Below, piece after piece: positions 42,750 to 52,637 of a stretch of 64,000 nucleotides of DNA. Source of the stretch: Thermaurantimonas sp046295455 (GTDB lineage Bacteria; Bacteroidota; Bacteroidia; Flavobacteriales; Schleiferiaceae); assembly GCA_046295455.1 (NCBI GenBank), contig JBKBNI010000002.1:62001-126000 (forward strand). The letters are read 5' to 3'. The notes under the pieces were generated by a model that did no database searches, was not told the origin of the DNA, and was given only the letters and a program-made list of their open reading frames with translations. Made by a program: the position numbers and the translations under genes. Every line of letters starts with the position of its first letter. The first letter of the stretch is position 1.

Positions 42750-45700
42750 ATGTCAGAAAAATTCAGAGAATACGGGCAGCTGAGTCTGCCTGATGTACAC
42801 AGGGAAATAATTACGTACTGGAAGGAAATCAAGGCTTTTGAGCGCAGTGTACGGGAGCGTGATGGTGCGCCTGAATTTGTGTTTTACGAAGGGCCACCCA
42901 GTGCCAATGGCATGCCGGGAATCCACCATGTAATGGCGCGCACGATCAAAGATCTCTTCTGCCGCTACAAAACACAACGCGGATATAAAGTCATCCGGAA
43001 GGCGGGCTGGGATACCCACGGCCTTCCTATAGAATTGAGTGTCGAAAAATCCCTTGGCATCACCAAGGAAGATATTGGCCACAAAATATCTGTAGAAGAT
43101 TACAATGCCGCATGCCGGCGCGAAGTAATGAAGTACACTGGCGCCTGGAATCAGCTAACCGAATTGATAGGCTACTGGGTCGATTTGGACAACCCGTATA
43201 TTACATATGAAAATTCCTATATAGAATCCGTATGGTGGCTCATCCGCAAGATTTATGACAAGGGCCTTCTCTACAAAGGATATACAATACAACCGTATTC
43301 GCCCAAGGCAGGTACCGGACTATCATCTCACGAGCTAAACCAACCAGGATGCTACCGCGATGTAAAAGATACGTCTGTCGTGGCTGTATTCAGCCTCAGA
43401 ACTGATGATGAGCAGACCCGGATTACCTTCGAAAAAGCATTTGGTAAAAAACTTCAGCACGGAGACGGCATACTGGCCTGGACCACAACCCCCTGGACCC
43501 TGCCTTCAAATACCGCACTGACCGTGGGGCCTTATATTGAATATGTATTGGTAAAAACGTTTAATCCATATACACGCACTCCCCAAAGAGTGATATTGGC
43601 TAGAGACCTCATTGGATTAAATTTCGGAAAGCAGTTTGTCGAGGTACAAAACGATGAAGATCTCCATCTACACCCAGCCGATCAGAAAGCAAAAATTCCC
43701 TACATGATAGAAGGCTCTTGTCCCGGGTCTGACTTACAAGGGTTGAGATATCACCAGCTCCTGCCCTATACCCTTCCATACCAGGATGCCGACAAAGCCT
43801 TTGTGGTAATCACCGGCGACTTTGTAACGACCGAAGACGGTACAGGTGTAGTCCATACCGCTCCTACATTCGGGGCTGATGACGCGCGAGTGGCGAAACA
43901 GTGGGGTGTTCCGCCCATGCTGGTATTGGACCAGGACGGAAAACCGGTTCCATTGGTTGACTTACAAGGGAGGTTTACGATGCACGTAAGTGATCCGCAG
44001 TTCGGACTTGGAGGTGAATATGTAAAGGCAGAATATTACTCGGATGAAGAAATCCGTCAGGAATTTGAACGCCAGAAAACATTGCTCAAACCCATCATTG
44101 CCGATCTGAAGCAATACCTGTCAGTAGATGAGCGAATAGCCCTAAAGCTGAAAATGGAAGGCAAAGCCTTTAAAATCGAAAAGTACGAACACAGTTATCC
44201 TCACTGCTGGCGTACGGACAAGCCGGTACTCTATTATCCACTAGATAGTTGGTTTATCCGTGTATCAGCCGTAAAAAACCAATTGATCGAAAACAATCGT
44301 CGCATTCGCTGGAAACCGGAAGCTACAGGTACCGGTAGGTTTGGAAATTGGCTCGAAAACATCAATGACTGGAATCTCAGCCGTTCGAGATTCTGGGGCA
44401 TTCCACTCCCCATCTGGCGCAGTGAAGACGGGAGCGTGGAAAAGTGCATCGGTTCATTGGCAGAGCTAAAGTCCGAAATCGAACGTTCTATTCGTTTGGG
44501 TCTGATGAAGTCCAATCCTATGGAGGCCTTCATTCCCGGGGATACTTCCAAAGAAAACTATGAACACTTTGACCTCCATAAGCCCTTTATTGACAAAATA
44601 GTTTTGGTATCTGATGACGGCAAACCCTTATATCGTGAAAACGACCTGATCGATGTGTGGTTTGACTCTGGTGCCATGCCTTTTGCACAGTATCACTTTC
44701 CGTTTGCCACGGGGGAAGATCTCACCAAGATACCCTTTCCGGCAGACTTTATCGCCGAGGGGGTAGATCAGACACGCGGATGGTTTTACACCCTGCATGC
44801 CATCAGTACGCTCGTATTTGACTCAGTGGCATATAAGACCGTGATTTCCAATGGTCTTGTTTTGGACAAAAACGGACAGAAAATGTCCAAACGCCTCGGC
44901 AACGCAGTAGACCCGTTTGATACCATTGATAAATATGGCTCCGATGCATTGAGATGGTACATGATTACGAATGCTCAGCCGTGGGACAACCTGAAATTTG
45001 ACTTTGACGGTCTGACCGAAGTACAGCGAAAATTCTTTGGAACCCTGGGTAATACATACAGCTTTTTTGCGCTCTATGCCAATGTAGATGGGTTCAGGCA
45101 CACCGAACCTACCATGCCGGTGGAGGAGCGCTCCGAAATGGACAGATGGATTCTGTCTGAGCTGCATACCCTTATCAAGCGCTGTACTCAGTGGATGGAC
45201 GACTACGAGCCTACGCAGGCCGCACGCGCCATACAATATTTTGTAACCGAAGATCTCAGCAACTGGTATGTGCGACTCTCGAGAAGAAGATTCTGGAAAG
45301 GCGACTATGGAGCCGATAAAATCGCAGCTTATCAAACGCTGTATGAATGCCTGCTCACTGTAGCAAAGCTGATGGCCCCGATAGCACCCTTCTATGCCGA
45401 GCGCCTGTACTGCGACCTGAATGCAGTGACAGCACTCGAACCTTTTGATTCGGTACACCTGGCGAATTGGCCAGAGGTAAATGAAAAACTCATTCTTCCA
45501 GAATTAGAAGCACAAACCCACCTTGCCCAGCAAATATGCAGCATGGTACTGTCGCTGCGCAAAAAAAGCAAAATCCGGGTCCGGCAGCCACTTCGAAGAA
45601 TCATGATCCCGGCACTTCACTCTGAGCTGGCTGAGCGGATCGAACGTGTGGCTGAAATCGTAAAGGCAGAGGTCAACGTAAAGGAGATTGAAATTCTGCG

Positions 45701-46238
45701 CGATGACACACATCAACTTGTAAAACGAGCCAAACCGGACTTCAAAAAACTCGGTTCCCGACTGGGCAAAGCGATGAAAGAAGCTGCCCAACTGATTGCC
45801 AGTCTTGATCCCGAGAAGATTTCCGAACTGGAAAGTAAAGGCAGGATCACTCTCCAGCTGAGCCAGCAAGTAGTAGATATACAGGCAGATGAAGTAGAAA
45901 TATACACTGATGACATTCCTGGTTGGCTTGTTTCTGTAGAGAGAGGTCTGACTGTGGCCCTCGATATTACCATTACGCCCGAACTCTACAGAGAGGGATT
46001 GGCCAGAGATCTTATAAACCGCGTTCAGAATATGCGGAAAGAAAATGGGCTACAGGTTACCGACCGAATATGTCTCTATCTTGAACCCCACAAGGAATTG
46101 ATGGAAGCTGTGGACGCCTTGAGCGATTACATCAAAGGCGAAATTCTTGCGGATTTTATCCGATTTGGCAGTATTGACAAGGGCGTACTTCTCGAATTTG
46201 AGGATTTTGCCGTGAAGGGGAATATTGAGAAGGTTTAA
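42750..46238 (+). CDS. ileS: Isoleucyl-tRNA synthetase
   Basis: IleRS charges tRNA-Ile and edits valine. The 1162-residue class I enzyme carries the HIGH motif as GPPSANGMPGIHH, an editing domain with WTTTPWTLPSNTAL, the family sequence DVWFDSGAMPFAQYHFP, and KMSKR as the KMSKS motif. A long C-terminal extension includes an anticodon-binding domain. The length and the ANGxPGIHH form suggest the longer, eukaryote-like IleRS2 clade, which is often mupirocin-resistant; this needs a tree. A one-mismatch -7 element (TATTTTCG, 42714-42721) lies upstream. It is convergent with the ViaA-like gene. Confidence 0.96.
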   Translation: MSEKFREYGQLSLPDVHREIITYWKEIKAFERSVRERDGAPEFVFYEGPPSANGMPGIHHVMARTIKDLFCRYKTQRGYKVIRKAGWDTHGLPIELSVEKSLGITKEDIGHKISVEDYNAACRREVMKYTGAWNQLTELIGYWVDLDNPYITYENSYIESVWWLIRKIYDKGLLYKGYTIQPYSPKAGTGLSSHELNQPGCYRDVKDTSVVAVFSLRTDDEQTRITFEKAFGKKLQHGDGILAWTTTPWTLPSNTALTVGPYIEYVLVKTFNPYTRTPQRVILARDLIGLNFGKQFVEVQNDEDLHLHPADQKAKIPYMIEGSCPGSDLQGLRYHQLLPYTLPYQDADKAFVVITGDFVTTEDGTGVVHTAPTFGADDARVAKQWGVPPMLVLDQDGKPVPLVDLQGRFTMHVSDPQFGLGGEYVKAEYYSDEEIRQEFERQKTLLKPIIADLKQYLSVDERIALKLKMEGKAFKIEKYEHSYPHCWRTDKPVLYYPLDSWFIRVSAVKNQLIENNRRIRWKPEATGTGRFGNWLENINDWNLSRSRFWGIPLPIWRSEDGSVEKCIGSLAELKSEIERSIRLGLMKSNPMEAFIPGDTSKENYEHFDLHKPFIDKIVLVSDDGKPLYRENDLIDVWFDSGAMPFAQYHFPFATGEDLTKIPFPADFIAEGVDQTRGWFYTLHAISTLVFDSVAYKTVISNGLVLDKNGQKMSKRLGNAVDPFDTIDKYGSDALRWYMITNAQPWDNLKFDFDGLTEVQRKFFGTLGNTYSFFALYANVDGFRHTEPTMPVEERSEMDRWILSELHTLIKRCTQWMDDYEPTQAARAIQYFVTEDLSNWYVRLSRRRFWKGDYGADKIAAYQTLYECLLTVAKLMAPIAPFYAERLYCDLNAVTALEPFDSVHLANWPEVNEKLILPELEAQTHLAQQICSMVLSLRKKSKIRVRQPLRRIMIPALHSELAERIERVAEIVKAEVNVKEIEILRDDTHQLVKRAKPDFKKLGSRLGKAMKEAAQLIASLDPEKISELESKGRITLQLSQQVVDIQADEVEIYTDDIPGWLVSVERGLTVALDITITPELYREGLARDLINRVQNMRKENGLQVTDRICLYLEPHKELMEAVDALSDYIKGEILADFIRFGSIDKGVLLEFEDFAVKGNIEKV

Positions 46239-46288
46239 TTTACCCTTGGCTCGGCCACAGAAGTGACGCAGAGGACCTTGCAGCAGGG

Positions 46289-47893
46289 TCACTCAAGGCT
46301 TTTTACATCCCTGTAAATTCTTTTGACAATATCTCTGTCCTCGGGGTTGTAGAGCCATACATGATCAAAGCGCTCTACAACTCGCTCATTGGCTTCGTTG
46401 GAGATAATGAGGCTGTGAAAGGCCGTACCATAATGAAGCTGCTGGCGAGCCACGCGCTGCATGATGTCTTCTGATATGCGATACATGATAAAGTCACTGA
46501 TTACCAGCACATCAGCATTTCTGTATTGATGCGTGTCCAACTGGCGCAGCGCCTCGTCCAGGGCTAGAGATATATCCGTACCCCCTCTAAAACTCATTTT
46601 CAGAAATTCAACGAGCGAACCGAGATCATTTGAAACATTGTACAAATCAATAGTCTTGATTCCGGTGGAAAAATTTATAAGGTACGTAGGCCGGTCGTGG
46701 CTGGCCGCCATACGAAGCAAGGCAAAACATACGACTTTGGCAATTTTTTCTGGTTCGCCCTCCATACTCCCGCTGGTGTCCACACATACGATAAATGGGC
46801 CTTTTTTCTTCTTTCGGGTTATTGCCCTTGATTCGCTGATGATCTCTGTACCTTTTATGCGCATTCGGTCGTCGAACTGCCACTGGAGAAGCTGCCGATC
46901 CACAAATTTTTTTAGAAAGGTCCATTCCGTGATGGATTCGCCCAAGAGGCTCAATTCGTGAGGTAGGATGTCAGAAATCGAATTACCGTGAACGACTCCA
47001 TTGAGTTCTGACTTCAAGCCTGGGTCTGGTAGGAGGCTGTATGATATCAGTTGCCGTTCGTATTGCTCTTCGAGGGTTTCCAGTTCAGCTTCGCGAAGGC
47101 TGCCCAGCATATCTGCCAGTTGCCGGATGTTGGGATGTTCGTTCAGATAATGATTAAACTGTTCTAAAACATTGAAATCTTCATCGCGCACAAGGGCATT
47201 GTTGATATTCCATTCCGGATTGAGAAAATCGACAAATTGGCCCAATGTCTTTTTTACACGGATAATTTCAAGGGTTTTGTGTTCGATATTTTCTTTCAAC
47301 AGGTTAAAGTCATCTTCAATCTGACTCAACTGCCACTTCAGAATCCTCGTCTGCAGTGAAGCATCCCAAATGGCGAGCAAATCATTTATAATCAAGTCGA
47401 AAGTCTCCTGGTCAAATTCAGATTCCAAAGCTTTCAATTTGTTTCGGTGGTACGATATGTCACTATCGGCGACCTCACCGGTAGAGAGAATGTCGCGTAA
47501 CAGATATGGCCATTGCCTGATTAGGTTAGAGTCTGGTCGGGCCGTCCATCCTTCTAGAGTAGTTTGTTCGCTTTGCCAGGGATGTTGTTTTTGAGTCTTC
47601 TTTGCTGTATTGCGGAAGAAGAAAAGAACCTCGGACAATATCCGTCTCGACAGTAAATGATTAGACATCAACTCTGACAGAACCTGTTCATTGTCAAATA
47701 AATAGTCGAGATGAGCACTTAGATGATGACCATAGCTCTCCATAAGGTCGGCATCCGGCTTCCAGAGAATTTGTATATTGAGTTTTTTGAGCAGATACGC
47801 AACCAGATAAGAACGCATCCGGCGATTGAGCACCTGGCCGAATTGTAAAAAGGCTTCGATTTCTTCAATGACGCGGGTGTCGTCCTGGTACAT
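46289..47893 (-). CDS. VWA-domain protein, ViaA-like
   Basis: The 534-residue soluble protein has a long helical N-terminal part (about 1-350) and a C-terminal von Willebrand A domain with an intact metal site: FIVCVDTSGSMEGEP (DxSxS), the conserved Thr in SFRGGTDISLA and Asp in VLVISDFIM. This matches ViaA of the RavA-ViaA system, in which the VWA protein partners a MoxR AAA+ ATPase. The ATPase gene lies 2 bases upstream. In E. coli the pair affects respiratory complexes and aminoglycoside sensitivity; that role is only inferred here. Confidence 0.88.
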   Translation of the reverse strand: MYQDDTRVIEEIEAFLQFGQVLNRRMRSYLVAYLLKKLNIQILWKPDADLMESYGHHLSAHLDYLFDNEQVLSELMSNHLLSRRILSEVLFFFRNTAKKTQKQHPWQSEQTTLEGWTARPDSNLIRQWPYLLRDILSTGEVADSDISYHRNKLKALESEFDQETFDLIINDLLAIWDASLQTRILKWQLSQIEDDFNLLKENIEHKTLEIIRVKKTLGQFVDFLNPEWNINNALVRDEDFNVLEQFNHYLNEHPNIRQLADMLGSLREAELETLEEQYERQLISYSLLPDPGLKSELNGVVHGNSISDILPHELSLLGESITEWTFLKKFVDRQLLQWQFDDRMRIKGTEIISESRAITRKKKKGPFIVCVDTSGSMEGEPEKIAKVVCFALLRMAASHDRPTYLINFSTGIKTIDLYNVSNDLGSLVEFLKMSFRGGTDISLALDEALRQLDTHQYRNADVLVISDFIMYRISEDIMQRVARQQLHYGTAFHSLIISNEANERVVERFDHVWLYNPEDRDIVKRIYRDVKSLE

Positions 47894-47895
47894 GA

Positions 47896-49449
47896 TCAGA
47901 CTTTTTCGGTTTGAACGGTTGAGGCATACATATGAAGAGCTTTTTCGAGCCTTAGTTTCAATAGGTCTAATCGCTTTCGTGTTTTTTGAAAATTTTCGGA
48001 TATCAGGTCAAATACAGACGCATCTACAAACAGATGATCCCGCTCTGAGAGAAGGGCTTGAGGTGCGTTGTTTTTCAGGGCGTGTATTTTTTCGTCCAGA
48101 AATGCGGACAGGCGCTCTCCCCATTCGTCCCAATATGCTTTGACCAGAGGATGAGGAGCTTTGTAGATGGTACGCACAATTTCCTGCTTTACGGACTCAA
48201 GATTGATGTATAGAGTACGGCTATTGTGTCGAATACGAATGGTGTAAGGTCTGCTCCCCAAGGATGTCTGAAGTCTGTACACGAGTTTAAAATCGTCGTC
48301 ATAAAAATTAATGACCTGATCCACATTAGGCTGAAGTATTTTGTAATCTACCATTTTTATGTGGCTGGCTGACGGCAGTTCGTCGCATGTTTCCAATCGG
48401 AAGTATTCATCCCGGATGGTTTTGGGTATTTCGGTCAAGTCTGTGACCTTGATTTGAGTTTCGGATTGTATTTCTGATTCATACCGCTGAATTTCAGCAC
48501 TCAGAAGCGAAAGTTTTAAGACGGTATTATATCCGTGTTCGCGAAGCGTTTCGGTCACGATCCTTCTTACCACCGGTATTTGAGATGTATCGTTCCACAG
48601 GCAGTGAATACACAGATAGACATCGCTGAGGTGTACTTCCTTCCGACCGTTCAGAAATGCTGAGACTTTTAGCAGTTTGACAATTTTTTTCCACCTTCGG
48701 TCGTAGATGCGAAAGGGAATGACATCCTGCGATTGGTGCCCGGCTTCTTCGAGTTTTTGGCGGATAATGTGAATGACTGTGGCTATTTCGTCAGGTATTT
48801 CAATCTGCTCTGCCTGGGCATTCCACCCGGCAAGTTCTTCGAGTGTAATTTTAAGGTGTGTAGGTATAGGGTCCTGATATACGTCTGTATTGGAGGTTAT
48901 TAGCCTTAAAAATGCTCCCGGATTTTTTACAGGCAGCACCTGATACCGAATTAAGAATCGGTCCCAAAGAGGGCCAAAACTTTCACCCTCAGGAGGGAGT
49001 TCATTGCTGGCGGCCACAATGGCGTGCAGATTTACTTTCATCTCCTGGGTTCCGTTGCGGTATATGCGTTCATTGAGTATGGTAAGCAAGGCGTTTTGAA
49101 TGGCGGAACTGGATTTCCAGATTTCATCCAAAAACACAACATTGGCTCCCGGCAGATAATCATCTGTCAACCGCTCATACCGGTCTTCTTCTTTGAGCTT
49201 CCTGATGGATATAGGACCGAAGATTTCTTCAGGAGTGCTGAAGCGGGTCATCAGATACTCAAACGACTTCCCATCGGCAAATGCATATTTCAGCCTTCTG
49301 GCGATTAGGCTTTTACCTACTCCGGGTGGTCCGTAGAGAAAAATACTCTCCCCGGCTATGGCGCTTAGTATGGTCAGCTTGACGGCCTCATCCCGCTCCT
49401 CAAGTCCTTCCGTGAGGTGACTGATCAGTGGTGCGATTCGCTCTTTCAT
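47896..49449 (-). CDS. MoxR-family AAA+ ATPase, RavA-like
   Basis: The 517-residue ATPase has Walker A GPPGVGKS, Walker B NVVFLDEIWK, sensor 1 AIVAASNELP and an arginine-finger region DRFLIRYQV. The MoxR subgroup start MKERIAPLISHLTEGLEERDE lines up with E. coli RavA, so the ATG at 49449 is preferred; 34 more codons are open upstream but overlap the lipoprotein gene. The C-terminal ~200 residues correspond to RavA's extra domains. It is likely a chaperone-like ATPase working with the ViaA-like protein 2 bases downstream. Confidence 0.9.
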   Translation of the reverse strand: MKERIAPLISHLTEGLEERDEAVKLTILSAIAGESIFLYGPPGVGKSLIARRLKYAFADGKSFEYLMTRFSTPEEIFGPISIRKLKEEDRYERLTDDYLPGANVVFLDEIWKSSSAIQNALLTILNERIYRNGTQEMKVNLHAIVAASNELPPEGESFGPLWDRFLIRYQVLPVKNPGAFLRLITSNTDVYQDPIPTHLKITLEELAGWNAQAEQIEIPDEIATVIHIIRQKLEEAGHQSQDVIPFRIYDRRWKKIVKLLKVSAFLNGRKEVHLSDVYLCIHCLWNDTSQIPVVRRIVTETLREHGYNTVLKLSLLSAEIQRYESEIQSETQIKVTDLTEIPKTIRDEYFRLETCDELPSASHIKMVDYKILQPNVDQVINFYDDDFKLVYRLQTSLGSRPYTIRIRHNSRTLYINLESVKQEIVRTIYKAPHPLVKAYWDEWGERLSAFLDEKIHALKNNAPQALLSERDHLFVDASVFDLISENFQKTRKRLDLLKLRLEKALHMYASTVQTEKV

Positions 49450-49525
49450 ATACTGAGCTAAACAACTAATATGAGGCAAAATGTTTGAAGGAAGGCGATA
49501 TGACGGTGCCTGGTGTGGTATCTCC

Positions 49526-50581
49526 CTATCTCCAGCAGACAATATTGCCATCGAGACAGATACAACTGTCTACTGCCGTGACGCGTACAAATCGCTTATT
49601 GCACATGGCAGGGTCGGAGAAGAGCCGGATCTGAGTACCTTGATCAAAATCAAATATTATCTCCTGACCAGTGTTAATGTTAGAAGGTACTACCGTACGT
49701 CGCGAAGTAAACAGACCTAATCCATTATCTACATTGGTAAAGAGCGGCCTTTCCTGCACAATACCACCCGATGGAGCATTTACTTTTATGAATTGTGCCA
49801 TGGTCTCGTGCCCTGCCACCAGCCGCATGCGCATTCTGCGAAAAAACCGGTACACTGTAGGATCGGTGTCCAGATTGGCACCCAGGAAAGAAAAGTATTG
49901 ATCTGTAGAGAAGGTGTAGTTTAGCTGAGCCGAAAAGTTAATTGGTTCATGCTGAAAAACATATGTGATAACTTTGGTCACAGTGTCAAGTGGATTACCG
50001 ACTTTCTGCTCTAAATAAAACAAATCCATTTCCCAAGTAAATATGGTACCTCTCTCTGGTTTTGTCCATGCAAAGTCGGTACTCCGGCCTGCAAGATTAA
50101 GCTGCTGAGTGACAGGGCGCACGATTCTGTAGGGGCCTACGAGGTTGGTCGTGGCTGTAGCATCCGGCTCGCCTGGACGACTTACGACGATTTTATAGGT
50201 TGCATTGTTATTGAGTTGTGCGGTGAAGTAGTAGAGTTGATATCCATCCGTTGTGAAAAAACCGGGGTTGAGTTGAGGAGGATTTGGATAGAGCATTACA
50301 GGGAAGGTTCGTACGAGCTGTTTGTCGAGATATTCTTCGACGACAGCCGTCATATCTCTGTAGTAGAGAGAATCAGGAATAGCTGCCATCTCCGCCACAG
50401 GCTTATCACCCAGGAATGCCTTGTGAATCCGGACATAGTGGGTGTCTCTGGCGGGATCCAATACAGAATAAATGACCGGAATATCTCTCCATGGGGCATT
50501 GACTCTCAATTCATTGCTGCATGACGCAGCGGCCAGAACCACAACCACCCAAAACACAAATCTGTTCTTTTTTAGCATCAT
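49526..50581 (-). CDS. DUF4249-like lipoprotein
   Basis: A 351-residue lipoprotein: lipobox AAASC (Cys21), then VIYSVLDPARDTHYVRIHKAFLG and AIPDSLYY, and near the end TNVDNGLGLFTSRR. These are the recurring phrases of DUF4249 proteins, often encoded next to TonB receptors in Bacteroidota. Here there is no receptor; it is followed by the RavA/ViaA pair after 76 bases. The C-terminus has a Cys pair (CICLDGNIVCWR). Outer-membrane or surface lipoprotein inferred; function unknown. Confidence 0.75.
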   Translation of the reverse strand: MMLKKNRFVFWVVVVLAAASCSNELRVNAPWRDIPVIYSVLDPARDTHYVRIHKAFLGDKPVAEMAAIPDSLYYRDMTAVVEEYLDKQLVRTFPVMLYPNPPQLNPGFFTTDGYQLYYFTAQLNNNATYKIVVSRPGEPDATATTNLVGPYRIVRPVTQQLNLAGRSTDFAWTKPERGTIFTWEMDLFYLEQKVGNPLDTVTKVITYVFQHEPINFSAQLNYTFSTDQYFSFLGANLDTDPTVYRFFRRMRMRLVAGHETMAQFIKVNAPSGGIVQERPLFTNVDNGLGLFTSRRTVVPSNINTGQEIIFDFDQGTQIRLFSDPAMCNKRFVRVTAVDSCICLDGNIVCWR

Positions 50582-50636
50582 ATGTTATTAGCACATTTTT
50601 ATAAACGATATCGCCCTCTGAAACGTTTTTAAAATT

Positions 50637-50644
50637 CAAATTTA
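50637..50644 (-). promoter_or_regulatory. -7 promoter element for the DUF4249-RavA-ViaA unit
   Basis: Minus-strand TAAATTTG matches TAnnTTTG, 56 bases before the ATG at 50581 in the divergent spacer. Confidence 0.4.
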
Positions 50645-50702
50645 CTTGTTAGAGTTTTGGCTTCCCCCCACTTCCTCGCCTGAATTAACAACTACTTTAC
50701 AA

Positions 50703-51944
50703 ATGAACTCCGTCTATCTCATTCGATTCCTGGTATCATTGATTTTTCTGGCAGCCATCGACTACTATGCCTGGCAGGCTTTCCGAACTGGCTTTCAGAG
50801 TTTATGGCCGAGGGGTCTGTATTGGGTGACTACCCTTGCTTTTTACCTGGCAGTGTTTTCGCTGATATGGTATGTAGGCGATTCGAAATCGAGCTATTAT
50901 CCTGCATTCTGGATCTTTGGAGCGATGATTTTGCTTTATGTGCCAAAGATGCTGATTGCCGCAATACTGTTTTGTGAAGATGTATTGAGACTTGCGGGGT
51001 GGGTGTCAAATATGGCTATACATACGCACTTCGACACGTCCCGGCGCGAATTTGTGAGCAAGATGGCTATTGCTTTGGCAGCCATTCCGGCAGCTTCTAT
51101 TCTGCACGGCCTTTGGAAAGGAAAGTATTTGTACAAGATTCACAGAGTGAACCTGTCTTTTAGAGATTTACCTGATGCTTTTGACGGCATTCGCATTGTT
51201 CAGATTTCAGACCTGCATATTGGCAGCTTTCGGGAGCAAGAACCTCTGAAAGAGGCCGTGCGCCTAATCAATGAGCAGGATCCTGACCTGGTCCTCTTTA
51301 CTGGAGATTGGGTAAACAATGTCGCAGAGGAGACTGCCTCATTTGTAGAAATTCTCTCCGGAATTCAAGCCCGGTTTGGCAAATTTGCCGTACTTGGAAA
51401 TCATGACTACGGCGACTATGTCGCCTGGAAGTCAGCTGAAGAAAAAAATAAGAATCTCAGCAGACTCATAGACTACCAGACTCAGGCCGGTTTTGTGAAT
51501 CTGCGAAATGAAGGAATTCGTTTAGAAAAGGGTTCTGACTCCCTCTACATAGCCGGTGTAGAAAATTTTGGCGCACCCCCCTTTCCACAGTATGGAAAAC
51601 TTTCACAGGCTCTCATGGGAAGCAACAGTAATGATTTCGTTGTCTTAATGAGCCACGACCCCACCCATTTTGATCTTGAGGTTAAAAATACAGACAAGAA
51701 AATTCACCTCACCCTGAGCGGGCATACGCACGGCATGCAGTTTGGCATTGAAATCCCGGGCTGGTTCCGCTGGAGTCCGGTAAAATTGCGATATCCGAAA
51801 TGGGCAGGTCTCTACAAGGAAAGGGATCGTTATCTCTACGTCAATCGAGGACTGGGATTTATTGGTTTTCCCGGCAGGGTTGGTATCTGGCCTGAGATAA
51901 CTGTAATTGTATTGAACAAAAATGACAGCTCCTACAACGCATAG
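50703..51944 (+). CDS. Membrane-anchored metallophosphoesterase
   Basis: From the ATG at 50703 the 413-residue protein has three to four N-terminal membrane helices (about 1-125), then a calcineurin-type phosphoesterase domain with all five metal motifs: QISDLHIG, FTGDWVNN, LGNHDYGD, MSHDPTH and LSGHTHGMQFG. It resembles YkuE/YaeI-like enzymes that act on lipid-linked phosphates, though the substrate is unknown. The frame is open 19 codons further up, but those precede the first helix without purpose. It is divergent from the lipoprotein gene and stands alone. Confidence 0.9.
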   Translation: MNSVYLIRFLVSLIFLAAIDYYAWQAFRTGFQSLWPRGLYWVTTLAFYLAVFSLIWYVGDSKSSYYPAFWIFGAMILLYVPKMLIAAILFCEDVLRLAGWVSNMAIHTHFDTSRREFVSKMAIALAAIPAASILHGLWKGKYLYKIHRVNLSFRDLPDAFDGIRIVQISDLHIGSFREQEPLKEAVRLINEQDPDLVLFTGDWVNNVAEETASFVEILSGIQARFGKFAVLGNHDYGDYVAWKSAEEKNKNLSRLIDYQTQAGFVNLRNEGIRLEKGSDSLYIAGVENFGAPPFPQYGKLSQALMGSNSNDFVVLMSHDPTHFDLEVKNTDKKIHLTLSGHTHGMQFGIEIPGWFRWSPVKLRYPKWAGLYKERDRYLYVNRGLGFIGFPGRVGIWPEITVIVLNKNDSSYNA

Positions 51945-52637
51945 CCACCGGCTCCCTTATCCATCTGGCCGCTTGCTGGCGCGATGATATTATACCATAT
52001 TCAGATCGTTGCACCTCAATGCAAAATCGATCCAGCCGGAAAACTCTGAATTGAAGCTTTGCCATTCACACAGCCACGTCCTTCCAAAAATGAAATACCG
52101 GCTGCAATGCGCAGGAATGTACAGTCATTCGTTTCTTATGATTTCTGTAGTATCCGAATGTATCTGTTTCTGGTCAGACTGAATTGTTTGCCAAAAAATA
52201 AAGCTCCATGACAACGCATCACTTGCACAACATCATATGTTTACAATGGTCTTCAGATTTTTTTCGGGTTTTTCGGATGACTATGCCTATACTTACCGCA
52301 AACCATTATTTGGTAATGAAGGCGTTTTTCTTTCTAATTGATGAATGGTTTTGATGTTTGATAGTTTTCTACATTCTGAATTGGTCTTCGCGAAAAAGAG
52401 GTGCAAAGCCAGTTTTTGTGCCCTCTCCGGCAGGATTGCTTTTACTCCCTTGGCTTGTATAAACCACAGAGAACGGACAAGCGTAATCAATCTGCTTACT
52501 TCATAAATGGCTTTAGGGAGTTTGGCTTAAAATAATTGCGGTGCAGATATGTATTTTTATTAAAGTATTTTTTAAGCAGGTTTTAGGCAAGTGACTCTCA
52601 CGGCCGTCTCAAAAAACCGGTAACTCATCTAGTTAAC
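51945..52637. other. 693-base stretch without a convincing gene
   Basis: Only short frames are present; the best is a 65-codon minus-strand frame at 52293-52490 with no start context or recognisable domain. The left part, right after the phosphoesterase stop, has higher GC and the right part is AT-rich. I see no tRNA, hairpin terminator, direct repeat or transposase remnant. It may be decayed coding sequence or hold an unrecognised RNA. Confidence 0.5.

Noticed and set aside
44823..45458. 211-codon minus-strand open frame inside ileS
   Set aside because: Antisense to the KMSKS and anticodon-binding regions; no signal peptide or domain pattern.
49450..49551. 34-codon N-terminal extension of the RavA-like ATPase
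   Set aside because: It overlaps the end of the lipoprotein gene, and the start at 49449 matches E. coli RavA.
52293..52490. 65-codon minus-strand frame in the gene-free stretch
   Set aside because: No recognisable domain, signal or partner gene; composition does not resemble neighbouring genes.
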